Assembly (NCBI GenBank): GCA_022402565.1 | Contig: JAKRSC010000024.1 | Coordinates: 232,042-296,041, forward strand | From: Hydrotalea sp. | GTDB lineage: Bacteria; Bacteroidota; Bacteroidia; Chitinophagales; Chitinophagaceae | Length of the DNA: 64,000 nt | Direction: 5' to 3' | Part shown: positions 27,453 through 37,711 of the stretch, in pieces | Numbering within the stretch: the first letter of the stretch is position 1 | Layout of the letters: each line of letters begins with the position of its first letter | The notes under the pieces: model-generated | Told to the model about the DNA's origin: nothing | Databases searched by the model: none | Seen by the model: only the letters and a program-made list of their open reading frames with translations | Translations under genes and position numbers: made by a program

Positions 27453-28172
27453 CTATTGAATAAGGTGCGAAAGAAGAATTCCTGTTGCTACACCCGCATT
27501 CAAGCTCTCTGCCCCACCTTTTCTCATAATTGTTACAGGATTTGTTATGAAAGGTTGAATATCTGGTAAAATACCTTTCGATTCATTTCCTATAACTAAT
27601 AATCCACCTTCCGCTTGAACAGTTTTAATATCATTTCCTTGAAGAATAGCCCCATAAATAGTCAAATGCTTGTGGTTCTTTAAAAAAGTGGGTAATTCAG
27701 TATAAAAAACACTGACCCTAAAAACGCTCCCCATGCTGCTTTGCACCACTTTGGAATTGTAACAGTCTGCTGTTAAAGCATCAACCACAATTTTCTTCAC
27801 CCCAAACCAGTCGGCGCTTCTTATAATAGTACCTAAGTTGCCTGGGTCTTGTATGCCATTTAGAACCAATGCCCATTCATTGTTTTCTACTGAAAAGGCT
27901 TGCTGAGACTGCATTTCAGCAATCGCCAAAACCTGATTAGGAGTTTCTAAAGCACTAATTCTTTCAAGCTCATGTTGCTCAATAATTTGAACCGCAGGTA
28001 CATAAGCTGAGGGCTGCCAATCTTTAGTAGCATACAGTTTTTTTATACTCCATCCACTTGATAATAATTCATCTACCAGCTTCGGACCTTCCACGACAAA
28101 GCAGTTTTCTGATGCTCTGAATTTTTTTTGGTATAAGTTTTGAATATATTTGACTTCATTCCGGTTTAACAT
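27453..28172 (-). CDS. SpoU/TrmH-family RNA 2'-O-methyltransferase
   Basis: A 239-residue SPOUT-fold RNA methyltransferase. The N-terminal substrate-binding part starts with the typical KYIQNLYQKKFRASENCFVVEGPKLV pattern, and the knot domain has motif 1 NGIQDPGNLGTIIRSADWFG (about 108-127), motif 2 IGNESKGI (about 197) and motif 3 AESLNAGVATGILLSHL (about 220). Target is likely a 23S rRNA ribose or a tRNA; the exact site cannot be assigned. It is divergent from tamL by six bases, a pairing often seen in Bacteroidota. Confidence 0.92.
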   Translation of the reverse strand: MLNRNEVKYIQNLYQKKFRASENCFVVEGPKLVDELLSSGWSIKKLYATKDWQPSAYVPAVQIIEQHELERISALETPNQVLAIAEMQSQQAFSVENNEWALVLNGIQDPGNLGTIIRSADWFGVKKIVVDALTADCYNSKVVQSSMGSVFRVSVFYTELPTFLKNHKHLTIYGAILQGNDIKTVQAEGGLLVIGNESKGILPDIQPFITNPVTIMRKGGAESLNAGVATGILLSHLIQ

Positions 28173-28178
28173 ACACGA

Positions 28179-30536
28179 ATGTATTTAAAAACTACCCGAA
28201 GATACCACCTACTCTTGATGTTCCTACTTTTTCTGGGGGCGTGTGGTATAGAAAAAGTATCTGTTAAAAATCCACCTTTAAATAAACCATTTGTTTTCGA
28301 CAACAAGGTCATTTTACACAATGGCCAGTTTAGTAAGTCTGAAAAGCAAAAAATTACTGCCGAATTAAACGGTCAATGGGATGATAGCATGATTGCTAGA
28401 AGAGCTCAGCGATATTTACTGTTTGAAGAAATTAAGAACCCGCCTGTATTTGACACTGCCAATCTGCGCAGATCGCAGCAATTCATGAAAAACTATATGA
28501 ATGGCCGCGGATTTTATTATGCCAACTTCAGAGATTCAATCAAAATTGACACATTCAAACAACAGTTGCGAACAACTGTTTATATGCATGTATATCCTGG
28601 AAAAAATGTATTAATAGATTCAGTATCTTTTTCATTATCAGACTCAGTGCTTGCTGCTGCTTTGCTACCACATCAACATAAAACCCTACTCAAGAAAGGG
28701 GTTCCGTTCAGCAAACAAATTATTTCATCCGAATTAGACAGACTTATAAGTGTATTCCAACAAAATGGCTTCTTTAAATTAAGTCGCGATGATTTGTATG
28801 CTGAAATTGATACAACAGATGAAGCTTTATTAGACATATCCTTAGATATTTTTGAACAAGCAAGACAATTAGAAGCTGTTTCCAAAAGACGAGCTGAAAG
28901 TCCAAGTTGGGATGTTGCTATAAAGAACAGAGCCATCAACGACTCAACAAAAAATATAGCTTATAAAATTGGAAAACTCATTTATTATCCTGAAAGCAAA
29001 TTCACTGATATAGTTGATAGTTTATTGGTAGATACAACTTTTAAATCATGGCAAAAAGATGAGTTTGAAATACGTTACAAAGAAGGCAACTACAATTTAG
29101 GGCCACTAAAAGAGCATACTTTTTTAAGGAAAGGAATGATGTACAATGAGCGTTTATTTTTTAAATCATTGAATGCTCTCAATGAAATTGGTACATGGGG
29201 ACAAGTAGATGTTCGCCCAAAAATTCGGGATAAAGATACCATGGACTTATACTTCTTCATGAGTCAAGAGAGCAAGTATAATTATAGTATTGATCTCGAA
29301 ACTTCGCGGAATACCAGCGACATTATTGGTGGTAATTTGGTAGGTATTTCTTCCAATTTCAACTTCAGAAATAGAAATGTTTGGAAAAGCGCCATTCAAT
29401 CGAATACCAGCTTAAGGGCGGGTGTAGAATTAAACGTTCTTCAAAGAACACAACTCCTACAAACTGTTCAAATGAGTGCCGGCCATACTTTTATATTTCC
29501 AAAACTTATTGTTCCTTTCAAACTGGGGCCTATAAAAGATCGAATGGATGCAAAAAGAACCTTGCTATCTACCAACTATGCATATACAGATAGAAGGAAT
29601 ATATTTCGCCTTCGATCATTTATTACAAGCTGGGGTTATGAATGGAAAAGAGGTAATAATATTTGGCTCTATAAACCTATAAGCGTTGAGTTATATGGAT
29701 TAGATACATTGCCGCTATTAAGTGAACTTTTTAATCAAAATCCATTTCTTCGACTATCCTTTAACACAGGTAATGTAATAAGTCAAAGTATTTCATATGT
29801 AAAAACTTTTCAAGGAAGAACTAATAGGAATAACCATTATATGCGTTTTGGGGTGGAAGAAGCTGGCTCTATTATGGGTGCATTCCCAAGGTTAAGAAGT
29901 CTTATATACAGATATGTCAAAACTGAAGCAGAATATAGATATTCCTATAAGCTGCCCCAAACAGAATGGGCATTTCGACTTTTTGGAGGTGCAGGATTTA
30001 ACTACAGTAACGACCCCACTATTGGTTCTGTAATGCCTTTCTTTAAACAATTTGCGGGAGGCGGCCCCAACAGCATGCGAGCTTGGCAATTACGACAACT
30101 TGGTTTAGGTAGTTCAATTGCAAATGACACCATAACTACAACTACATTTAGAGATCGTTTAGGCGATATGATGTTAGAAGCTAATCTAGAATACAGATTC
30201 AATTTATTAACGTTGGGCAGTTTTAATATTGCAAGTGTATTCTTTGCAGATATTGGCAATATTTGGAACATCAGAAAAAAAGATGATAACCCCAATGCAG
30301 AGTTCAATTTCAGACGCTTGTATAAAGACTTAGCTGTATCCGTTGGAACGGGTATTCGCTTTGACTTTTCTTATTTCTTAATTCGATTAGATGCTGGATT
30401 TAAACTGAAAGACCCAGCTCGACCAACACCTAATGGCTGGGCTGACTTTAAAAACCTGCAGTTTACAGAAACCAGACCAAATGGAGTTCAAGTAAGAAAC
30501 TTTGCCTTACAATTGGGCATTGGTCTCCCATTCTAA
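28179..30536 (+). CDS. tamL: TamL, BamA/TamA-family outer-membrane lipoprotein
   Basis: A 785-residue Omp85-family protein with a lipoprotein signal (lipobox LGAC, cysteine near residue 22), which marks the Bacteroidota TamL form rather than BamA. Two to three POTRA-like segments occupy about 120-380 and a 16-strand barrel follows. The conserved lid-lock loop, usually GGxxSxRG, appears as GGPNSMRAWQ (about residue 628), with alanine replacing glycine after the arginine. TamL works with TamB in envelope assembly; tamB is not in the window. The 3' end overlaps the convergent truB by 30 bases. Confidence 0.88.
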   Translation: MYLKTTRRYHLLLMFLLFLGACGIEKVSVKNPPLNKPFVFDNKVILHNGQFSKSEKQKITAELNGQWDDSMIARRAQRYLLFEEIKNPPVFDTANLRRSQQFMKNYMNGRGFYYANFRDSIKIDTFKQQLRTTVYMHVYPGKNVLIDSVSFSLSDSVLAAALLPHQHKTLLKKGVPFSKQIISSELDRLISVFQQNGFFKLSRDDLYAEIDTTDEALLDISLDIFEQARQLEAVSKRRAESPSWDVAIKNRAINDSTKNIAYKIGKLIYYPESKFTDIVDSLLVDTTFKSWQKDEFEIRYKEGNYNLGPLKEHTFLRKGMMYNERLFFKSLNALNEIGTWGQVDVRPKIRDKDTMDLYFFMSQESKYNYSIDLETSRNTSDIIGGNLVGISSNFNFRNRNVWKSAIQSNTSLRAGVELNVLQRTQLLQTVQMSAGHTFIFPKLIVPFKLGPIKDRMDAKRTLLSTNYAYTDRRNIFRLRSFITSWGYEWKRGNNIWLYKPISVELYGLDTLPLLSELFNQNPFLRLSFNTGNVISQSISYVKTFQGRTNRNNHYMRFGVEEAGSIMGAFPRLRSLIYRYVKTEAEYRYSYKLPQTEWAFRLFGGAGFNYSNDPTIGSVMPFFKQFAGGGPNSMRAWQLRQLGLGSSIANDTITTTTFRDRLGDMMLEANLEYRFNLLTLGSFNIASVFFADIGNIWNIRKKDDNPNAEFNFRRLYKDLAVSVGTGIRFDFSYFLIRLDAGFKLKDPARPTPNGWADFKNLQFTETRPNGVQVRNFALQLGIGLPF

Positions 30537-31232
30537 ACGCATAGCCTGCGTGTGTGCTTCAAATGATTCTGGTGTATAAGCTCCGTCAACAGCAAAGTCT
30601 CCAATTTTTGTTCTTCGCAGTGCACTTAAATGTGCTCCTGTTCCTAAAAATTGCCCTATATCATTTGCCAATGTTCTGATATATGTTCCTGTTGAACATA
30701 CCACACGAAATCCAATAAGAGGCAAGTCTATTGAAGTGATTTCAAATGCGTATATATTTATTTTCCTTGGATCAAGTTTTACCTCCTGCCCTTTTCTTGC
30801 TGCTAAATAAACAGGTTTACCATCTTTTTTTATAGCTGAATGAATAGGCGGTGTTTGCCATACTTCACCTATGAAATGTTGCACCGCATCTTGAAGCTGT
30901 TCTTTTGTGATGTGTTCAAATGGCAGCTGATTTTCCGGTTGTGATTCCAAATCGTATGTTGGAGTTGTTGCCCCCAATGTAAAAGTACCGGTATATTCTT
31001 TTTGCATCCCCATAAACTCTTGAATGCGCTTTGTGAATTTACCAGTGCAAATAATCAATAGTCCAGTTGCAAGTGGATCTAAAGTACCTGCATGACCAAC
31101 TTTTGAAACCTTAGTAGTTATTCGTACCTTCTTCACTAAATCAAAGGACGTCCACCGCAAAGGCTTATCCATGAGTATGACCTCACCATCCAAAAATGGT
31201 TGCATTGATGGATGAATTGGTTTTTGTTTCAT
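30507..31232 (-). CDS. truB: tRNA pseudouridine-55 synthase
   Basis: A 241-residue cytoplasmic enzyme that isomerises U55 in the T-loop of tRNAs. The catalytic aspartate lies in HAGTLDPLATGLL (about residue 50), and the KEYTGTFTLG, PPIHSAIKKDGKPVY and CSTGTYIRTLANDIG motifs follow in the family order. It lacks the C-terminal PUA domain, giving the short form usual in Bacteroidota. It overlaps the upstream M48 gene by four bases and is the last gene of the proS-M48-truB operon. Confidence 0.96.
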   Translation of the reverse strand: MKQKPIHPSMQPFLDGEVILMDKPLRWTSFDLVKKVRITTKVSKVGHAGTLDPLATGLLIICTGKFTKRIQEFMGMQKEYTGTFTLGATTPTYDLESQPENQLPFEHITKEQLQDAVQHFIGEVWQTPPIHSAIKKDGKPVYLAARKGQEVKLDPRKINIYAFEITSIDLPLIGFRVVCSTGTYIRTLANDIGQFLGTGAHLSALRRTKIGDFAVDGAYTPESFEAHTQAMRLEWETNAQL

Positions 31233-32302
31233 ATATGCTTTTTAATACAGTTCCAATAAAACTGCAATTTTTCATGCTCTGCCAAAGGAACCTTACCTAA
31301 ATTTTTAATAAACAATTCTGCATCTTTTATTCGCTCTTCAGTAGCAGGATGTGTACTTAAAAATGAAACAGGTTCATTAGATTCATCCTTTTGTAGAGTA
31401 GTTAGTAAGCGAACCATGCCACGAGGATCTATCTTTTGTAGAACCATCATTTTCATACTCAACTCATCGGCTTCCCTCTCTAAACTCCTTGAATAAGACA
31501 GTTGCCGAAGCATATCTGCTTGTTGTAGCAATGCCGAACTAATTCCTCCACCATCTCCAATAAACAGGCTTAAAAACAATCCAGATGAAGCCGACTTTAA
31601 TAAATTATCTAAACCATGACGTTGGTTCACATGTGTAGCTTCATGCCCAAGCAAGGCAACTAGGGATGTATAATCATCCAAGTCTTTTAATAATGCACTA
31701 TTTACAATAATAAAACCACCAGGAGTTGCAAAGGCATTTTTCTCTTCAGATGAAACCACAAATGTTTGCACTGGATAATACGGACTAAGTTTCAACTCTT
31801 TTGCAAATGCTTGCAACCAATATGTGGCAGAGTCTTCAACATCTTCCTGTTCTAAAAATGTATCAAATAATTTTTGTCCTATTTCTACTTCATACTCTCT
31901 AGAAATCATCTTCATTCCAATCCAAGGCAATGTTTTTGTAACACCCAAATACAAAAGTGCAACACCTAAAATTAACCCGCTAATTGCCCAAAAGGGTTTA
32001 TATTGATGCCATAAACGAGTAAACACTCTTTGATTACTTTGTACTTCTTTTTCAAGCGTTAACAAAACAGGATGAGCATGAGGTATTTCAAGGAATCCTT
32101 GAGAAACATTCGACTGAAAACATTTTCTTCCATTTGATTCTGGAAGAGCCTGAATTGAATAGATTGGCCACTTCAGTACAAAAGCACTATGGTCAGCTTG
32201 ATAAATATGCAATGTATTTTGAAAATACATCAATCGCACAGGTTGGGCCATGGCATTTTCGCCAACATATAACCAAGCTATATGTTCATCTGTGTATTGC
32301 AT
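31229..32302 (-). CDS. Membrane M48 family metalloprotease
   Basis: A 357-residue zinc protease. An N-terminal cytoplasmic domain of about 105 residues precedes a single membrane helix (about 106-127) and an M48 catalytic domain. The zinc site is HEATH (about residue 222) with the third ligand in SLEREADEL (about 280) and a later THPATEERI motif typical of BepA/Oma1-like proteases. Topology suggests the protease faces the periplasm and takes part in envelope protein quality control. Separated from proS by three bases and overlapping truB, so it is cotranscribed with them. Confidence 0.86.
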   Translation of the reverse strand: MQYTDEHIAWLYVGENAMAQPVRLMYFQNTLHIYQADHSAFVLKWPIYSIQALPESNGRKCFQSNVSQGFLEIPHAHPVLLTLEKEVQSNQRVFTRLWHQYKPFWAISGLILGVALLYLGVTKTLPWIGMKMISREYEVEIGQKLFDTFLEQEDVEDSATYWLQAFAKELKLSPYYPVQTFVVSSEEKNAFATPGGFIIVNSALLKDLDDYTSLVALLGHEATHVNQRHGLDNLLKSASSGLFLSLFIGDGGGISSALLQQADMLRQLSYSRSLEREADELSMKMMVLQKIDPRGMVRLLTTLQKDESNEPVSFLSTHPATEERIKDAELFIKNLGKVPLAEHEKLQFYWNCIKKHI

Positions 32303-32305
32303 GAA

Positions 32306-33784
32306 TTAATAGGCTCTTGCAAACAATACCCGTTTACTAGAAGGCTTTCCAGATAAAATACAAACACCCTGTTCATCTGGCTGATTTAGTGGGATACAGC
32401 GAATAGTAGCTTTTGTTATTTCCTTGATTTTTGCCTCTGTTTCTTCAGTTCCGTCCCAATGAGCTGAAAGAAATCCGCCTTTTTCATCAAGCAAACGAAC
32501 AAATTCATCCCAAGTGTCAACTTGGGTTATATGTGAATCTCTGTATGCTTTTGCTTTATCAAACATAGCCTGCTGAATATCCACCAACAATTGCTGAATT
32601 GTTTCTGCTAAACCTTCTAATGGAAGAGATTGCTTTTCTTTAGTGTCCCTACGCGCTACTTCAACTACTTTATTTTCAAGATCGCGCGCGCCAATAGCAA
32701 TTCTTACAGGCACACCCTTCATTTCATATTCAGCGAACTTCCAACCTGGACGCATTTGGTCGTTATCGTCATACTTCACTCTAATTCCAAAACTTTGTAA
32801 AGTCTTCTTTAACTGAAGGGCATGTTCATCAATCAAAGCTTTTTGTTCTGGGCCTTTATAAATAGGTACAATCACTACTTGTACAGGTGCAATTTTTGGA
32901 GGAAGTATCAAGCCATCATCATCACTGTGTGTCATAACTAAACCTCCAATTAAACGCGTACTCACACCCCAGGAAGTAGCCCACACATAGTCTAATTTAT
33001 TTTCTTTATCACTAAACTTCACATCAAAAGCTTTAGCAAAATTTTGCCCAAGAAAATGTGAAGTACCAGCTTGCAGTGCTTTACCATCCTGCATTAGAGC
33101 TTCAATACAGTACGTATCTACAGCACCAGCAAATCTTTCAGCAGGTGATTTTACACCTTTAATAACTGGCATTGCCATCCAATTTTCAGCAAAATCGGCA
33201 TACACATCTAACATACGCCTTGTTTCTTCTACAGCTTCTTCAGCTGATGCATGAGCCGTATGCCCTTCCTGCCATAAAAATTCTGCTGTACGCAAAAAAA
33301 GTCGGGTGCGCATTTCCCAACGAACCACATTTGCCCACTGATTAACCAGAATGGGTAAATCGCGGTACGACTGAATCCAAGTTTTATAAGTATTCCAAAT
33401 GATGGCTTCACTGGTTGGACGAACCACAAGTTCTTCTTCCAATTTTGCATCAGGATCTACCATGAGTTTTCCAGGATTGTTAGGATCGGTTTTTAAGCGA
33501 TAGTGAGTAACAACTGCACATTCCTTTGCAAATCCCTCTGCATTTTTTTCTTCAGCTTCAAACAAGCTCTTTGGAACGAACAATGGGAAATAGGCATTTA
33601 CGTGACCTGTATCCTTGAACATTCTATCCAATACATCACGCATATTTTCCCATAAGCCATAACCATAGGGTTTAATGACCATACATCCTCTAACCGCGCT
33701 ATAATCGGCTAAACCCCCTTTCAAAATCAGGTCGTTGTACCATTGCGAGTAATCCTTTTCCCTGGTTGTAATTTCTTTTCCCAT
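32306..33784 (-). CDS. proS: Prolyl-tRNA synthetase, archaeal/eukaryotic-like (type 3)
   Basis: Class II aminoacyl-tRNA synthetase of 492 residues charging tRNA(Pro). The lack of an editing insertion between motifs 2 and 3, the short length and the C-terminal end with a final tyrosine (FARAY) place it in the type 3 form, which is standard in Bacteroidota. Motif 1 and 2 regions ([17 protein letters not shown] and [24 protein letters not shown]) and the motif 3 region near [14 protein letters not shown] are clear. First gene of the operon with M48 protease and truB, behind a TAnnTTTG promoter box. Confidence 0.97.
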   Translation of the reverse strand: MGKEITTREKDYSQWYNDLILKGGLADYSAVRGCMVIKPYGYGLWENMRDVLDRMFKDTGHVNAYFPLFVPKSLFEAEEKNAEGFAKECAVVTHYRLKTDPNNPGKLMVDPDAKLEEELVVRPTSEAIIWNTYKTWIQSYRDLPILVNQWANVVRWEMRTRLFLRTAEFLWQEGHTAHASAEEAVEETRRMLDVYADFAENWMAMPVIKGVKSPAERFAGAVDTYCIEALMQDGKALQAGTSHFLGQNFAKAFDVKFSDKENKLDYVWATSWGVSTRLIGGLVMTHSDDDGLILPPKIAPVQVVIVPIYKGPEQKALIDEHALQLKKTLQSFGIRVKYDDNDQMRPGWKFAEYEMKGVPVRIAIGARDLENKVVEVARRDTKEKQSLPLEGLAETIQQLLVDIQQAMFDKAKAYRDSHITQVDTWDEFVRLLDEKGGFLSAHWDGTEETEAKIKEITKATIRCIPLNQPDEQGVCILSGKPSSKRVLFARAY

Positions 33785-33872
33785 ACTTTACAATATTCTT
33801 AACAATTCTTGGGCACTTCTACATGAAGTGGCATATTATTTGCCTTACCTAAACAAAGAAGCTACCTGCCGG

Positions 33873-33880
33873 CAAAAGTA
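33873..33880 (-). promoter_or_regulatory. Putative -7 box for the proS operon
   Basis: TACTTTTG on the minus strand matches TAnnTTTG and lies about 90 bases before the proS ATG. It shares the 134-base divergent gap with the lipoprotein gene at 33919. Confidence 0.5.
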
Positions 33881-33918
33881 GGTAACTTCACCCAACAGAA
33901 TCACAAAAAGGAATTGAA

Positions 33919-34704
33919 ATGAAACATACTTTACTTATAGGAATGGTTGCCCTCGTTTTGTCGTCTTGCGGCACTGCAAAGCGCTTCATCCAAACACCGG
34001 ACGATTTGTACTATTCACCAGTTGATCCGGCTATTGAAGAAAGAGAAGCCCGTAGGCAAGATAGAGAACGCTATCAAGAGTTTCCAGATCGTGACGATCG
34101 TTTGTTGCGTATGCAGGTAAGAAATGGTGGTAGATGGAACCAACTAAACGATTTTGATTATTGGTATGACCCTCGATTTGATTTTGGTCCAATGGCTTGG
34201 AATAGCTGGCGTGTAAATCAGCCCCTATTCATGGGCAATACTTGGGGGTGGAATAATCCATGGGCTTGTAACAACCCATTTATGTGGAATAATCAGATTG
34301 GATGGAATAATCCTTTTATGTGGAACCGACCATTTATTGGGATGGGATTCAGACCAGGATGGAACAATTGGGGATGGAATAGCCCTGTACAAAGTATCGC
34401 CATCTATAAACCAGTTATTGCCAGAACAAGTTCTGGAAGCAATTTAAGTGCATTCAGAAATCGCTCTTACAATAACAACGAATATTATCAATATAGAGGC
34501 AAACAAGAGCAAGGCTTTGGAAGCCTATTAAGGAGAGCATTCTCAAGTAGTGAGAGTAGCAGTGGTAATAGCAGCTCAAGTTGGGATAGGCCAGCAAGAA
34601 CATTCTCATCTGGAACTACAACAAGTAGTAGTGCTGGTGGTAGAAGTGGCGGCTTTAGAAGTACAGGTTCTAGTACAAGCACTGGAAGAGGTGGTAGGAA
34701 TTAA
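33919..34704 (+). CDS. Lipoprotein with W/N-rich repeats and Ser/Gly-rich tail
   Basis: A 261-residue lipoprotein (lipobox LSSC, cysteine near residue 18). The N-terminal third is charged and ends in WYDPRFDFG; the middle (about 93-155) repeats W-N-N-P-F-M units many times; the last 80 residues are almost only Ser, Gly, Thr and Arg. This is low-complexity sequence likely to be surface exposed and flexible. No enzymatic domain is recognised. It may be cotranscribed with the next outer-membrane protein, 63 bases further on. Confidence 0.7.
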   Translation: MKHTLLIGMVALVLSSCGTAKRFIQTPDDLYYSPVDPAIEEREARRQDRERYQEFPDRDDRLLRMQVRNGGRWNQLNDFDYWYDPRFDFGPMAWNSWRVNQPLFMGNTWGWNNPWACNNPFMWNNQIGWNNPFMWNRPFIGMGFRPGWNNWGWNSPVQSIAIYKPVIARTSSGSNLSAFRNRSYNNNEYYQYRGKQEQGFGSLLRRAFSSSESSSGNSSSSWDRPARTFSSGTTTSSSAGGRSGGFRSTGSSTSTGRGGRN

Positions 34705-34767
34705 TATCATTTCATTTTAAAGAATTCAAGCTCAGCTTTTAATTAAGCAAGGAAAAAGTATATCTAT

Positions 34768-36297
34768 ATGAAAAAAATTCTTTCAATCATATTAATCTTA
34801 GCATCTGGATATTCATTTGCACAAACACCCGATGACGTTTTGCGCACGGCTTGGTTTACCCAACAGGGAACTGCTAGAACACAAGCTATAGGAGGTGTTA
34901 TGGGTGCACTCGGCGGTGATATTTCGGCAGGACATATAAATCCAGCCGGGTTGGGTTTATACAAAACAAGAGAAATGGTTTTATCGCCTGGCTTCTTTCA
35001 ACAAAATGGCAAATTTAATTATAGAGGAAGCGATAGTACTGGACAACAAAGTTCCTTTAATTTAGGAACAACTGGATTTGTATTTGGAAATGCAAGACCT
35101 CATAACAGAAAATATAGATCAACTGCATTTGCAATATCTATTCAGCAACTTGCTAACTACAACCAGCAAATCCAATTTTCTGGAGTAAATAGTATGAGTT
35201 CATTTTCAGAAAAATATCTTGAAGAGTTAATCAGAGATAGAGCTGATACAATTGCCGCATTGAATAACTACATATTTGGATCATCTCTTGCATTTAGAAC
35301 CTTTTTAATTGATACTACTCAAGGCGCTGGAGGAATTTTCAATGGTTATCAGAGCATGGTTCCTATATCAACTGGGGTTCGACAAAACTACAGAGCTCAA
35401 ATGAGCGGTAGCTACCAAGAAATAGCCCTCGCTTTTGCTAACAATGTTGAAGATAAACTTTATACTGGTGGAAGTTTAGTAGTTCCTGTTATTCAGCAAC
35501 GACGTGAACTTACTTACAGAGAAGATGATATTACTGGTAATCCCAATAATGATTTCAACTTTTTTGAATTTAGTGAGAGTTTTAGAAGTTCAGGCGTGGG
35601 AATTGGAGGTAAGTTAGGAATCATGTATCGTCCTCAAAAATTCTGGCGATTTGGATTAGCATTTCATACACCACAATTGATTTCATTTAAAGATGAAATT
35701 AGAGCTACTATGACTGCTGATACGGAGGGTTATGCAGGTATTAGAACAGAATCTTCTGATGCATTGAATAGTGGTAATCCGGGAACGCGCTATTATAACA
35801 TGATTACTCCTTATAGAGCCATGGCAAGTATTGGATATGTTTTTAATGAAGTGCGTGATGTAACCAAACAAAAAGCATTCATCAGCGCAGATATAGAATA
35901 TGTTCATTATAGGGGTGCTCGCTTTCATGCAACTGACAACTTTGAACCAGGCGCAAGCGATTATTATAGAATGGTGAATGATGCAATTAAAGAGACCTAT
36001 AGAGGTAATATGAATATTCGTTTAGGAGGTGAATTAAAGTTTAATACATGGATGGTTCGTGCGGGTGGTGCGTATTATGGTTCGCCACATGCCGATAAAA
36101 ATTTACGTGTGAATAGAATGTTAGCCAGTGGCGGTATAGGCTATAGAAACCATGGCATCTTTATTGATTTGGCTTATGTGCACCAGTTTGTACAAGATGC
36201 AGTGTTTCCTTATCGCTTAAATGATAAGCCTAATACGTTTGCACAACAAAGAGGTAATTTTGGAACTGTAGCACTAACACTAGGTTTCAAATTATAA
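34768..36297 (+). CDS. Outer-membrane beta-barrel protein, FadL/OmpP1-like
   Basis: A 509-residue barrel protein with a signal peptide (1-18). The mature N-terminus has GTARTQAIGGVMGALGGDISAGHINPAGLGLY (first half about 30-60), the pattern seen in FadL/OmpP1-type hydrophobic-compound channels and in PorV-like Bacteroidota proteins, followed by alternating strands up to a C-terminal LGFKL. Transport of hydrophobic molecules is possible but the substrate is unknown. It follows the W/N-rich lipoprotein in the same direction. Confidence 0.75.
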   Translation: MKKILSIILILASGYSFAQTPDDVLRTAWFTQQGTARTQAIGGVMGALGGDISAGHINPAGLGLYKTREMVLSPGFFQQNGKFNYRGSDSTGQQSSFNLGTTGFVFGNARPHNRKYRSTAFAISIQQLANYNQQIQFSGVNSMSSFSEKYLEELIRDRADTIAALNNYIFGSSLAFRTFLIDTTQGAGGIFNGYQSMVPISTGVRQNYRAQMSGSYQEIALAFANNVEDKLYTGGSLVVPVIQQRRELTYREDDITGNPNNDFNFFEFSESFRSSGVGIGGKLGIMYRPQKFWRFGLAFHTPQLISFKDEIRATMTADTEGYAGIRTESSDALNSGNPGTRYYNMITPYRAMASIGYVFNEVRDVTKQKAFISADIEYVHYRGARFHATDNFEPGASDYYRMVNDAIKETYRGNMNIRLGGELKFNTWMVRAGGAYYGSPHADKNLRVNRMLASGGIGYRNHGIFIDLAYVHQFVQDAVFPYRLNDKPNTFAQQRGNFGTVALTLGFKL

Positions 36298-36353
36298 CTT
36301 CTTTGCATTAAACGTTGAGCGCTTTCTTTCATCTAACTTAAAACAACCAACAT

Positions 36354-37526
36354 ATGCGACTCCTAATCCTTTTAGGTGGCATACTTTTACTGGCCAGTTG
36401 CCAGAAGAAAGAAAGCACTACTTCAACTTCAGTAGATCAAACTGTTCTTGCTCGAGTATTTGGAAGCAATATTCAAGTGAACAATTTAGATGAATACGCC
36501 AATCAAGCTAAGCCAGCTTATATTAATCGTGATAACACAGCGGGCAATAACATTACCAATCCAAAAGCTACACTTGGTCGTGTGTTGTTTTATGATAAAA
36601 ACTTGTCGGTCGACCGTTCTATTTCCTGTGCAAGTTGTCACCAACAAACCGTTGCATTCAGCGATATCAATCGAGCAAGTAGTGGTGTTGAGGGTGGAAT
36701 AACTGGTAGGCATTCAATGCGACTAATTAATACTCGGTTTGCACAGGAGTCAAGATTTTTTTGGGATGAAAGAGCTGCTACTCTAGAAATACAAACAACT
36801 CAGCCAATACAGGATCATGCGGAAATGGGATTTAGTGGTACAAATGGCCGTCCAAATTTGAGTGAATTGCTCAGAAGAATGGAAGGGTTAGATTACTATC
36901 AAAACTTATTTCAATTTGTTTATGGGGATCGTACAATTACTGAGCAAAGATTGCAAGAAAGTATGGCGCAATTTATTAGAAGTATTCAGTCTTTCGATAG
37001 CAAATACGATATAGGAAGAGCTTCGGCGCCAAATGATGCAGCACCATTTGCAAATTTTACTGCTCAGGAGAATCAAGGCAAACAAATATTTTTAGCACCA
37101 CCAATATTTGATGCAAATGGAATAAGAACTGGTGGCGGTGCTGGTTGCCAAGGTTGTCACAGAGCTCCTGAATTTGATATTGATCCAAATAGTCGCAATA
37201 ATGGAGTGGTTGCACAAATTGGTGGCATGGGCCCAGATTTAACCAATACACGTAGTCCGTCTTTACGCGATTTAATAAGAACAAATGGTGCAGTGAATGG
37301 TCCAATGATGCACAATGGAGCATTTCCTACTCTCGAATCGGTGATTGATCACTACAACCGAATTCCAAATAATAACAACCAATTAGATCCTCGCTTGCGA
37401 CCCAACGGCAATCCGCAACAGTTAAATTTAACTCAAGCAGAAAAAGATGCTTTGGTAGCCTTTTTAAAAACCTTAAGTGGAACAGATGTGTATACCAATC
37501 GTAAGTGGAGCAATCCGTTTCTTTAG
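36354..37526 (+). CDS. Di-heme cytochrome-c peroxidase (CCP/MauG family), lipoprotein
   Basis: A 390-residue periplasmic protein with a lipobox (LLASC, cysteine near residue 16). Two c-type heme sites are present: CASCH (about residue 92) and CQGCH (about 265), the number and spacing of bacterial di-heme peroxidases. It should reduce hydrogen peroxide using electrons from a periplasmic donor, or modify a partner protein in the MauG manner. No cytochrome maturation genes are in the window. Transcribed alone, 56 bases after the FadL-like gene. Confidence 0.9.
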   Translation: MRLLILLGGILLLASCQKKESTTSTSVDQTVLARVFGSNIQVNNLDEYANQAKPAYINRDNTAGNNITNPKATLGRVLFYDKNLSVDRSISCASCHQQTVAFSDINRASSGVEGGITGRHSMRLINTRFAQESRFFWDERAATLEIQTTQPIQDHAEMGFSGTNGRPNLSELLRRMEGLDYYQNLFQFVYGDRTITEQRLQESMAQFIRSIQSFDSKYDIGRASAPNDAAPFANFTAQENQGKQIFLAPPIFDANGIRTGGGAGCQGCHRAPEFDIDPNSRNNGVVAQIGGMGPDLTNTRSPSLRDLIRTNGAVNGPMMHNGAFPTLESVIDHYNRIPNNNNQLDPRLRPNGNPQQLNLTQAEKDALVAFLKTLSGTDVYTNRKWSNPFL

Positions 37527-37711
37527 GATATTAGGAAGAAACATGAAAAACAGCGTTGTTTGAAAACACCTGTACATTTTTCAGAAAGGAAGAAAAAAAG
37601 TGCAATTCTCGGCGAGCCACTATTTACAAATAGTACAGCTTTCTACTAGTAATGTAGAAGATACCAACTTTCAGGAATTTACCACTGTCATAACTTTCAA
37701 GACAATACACC

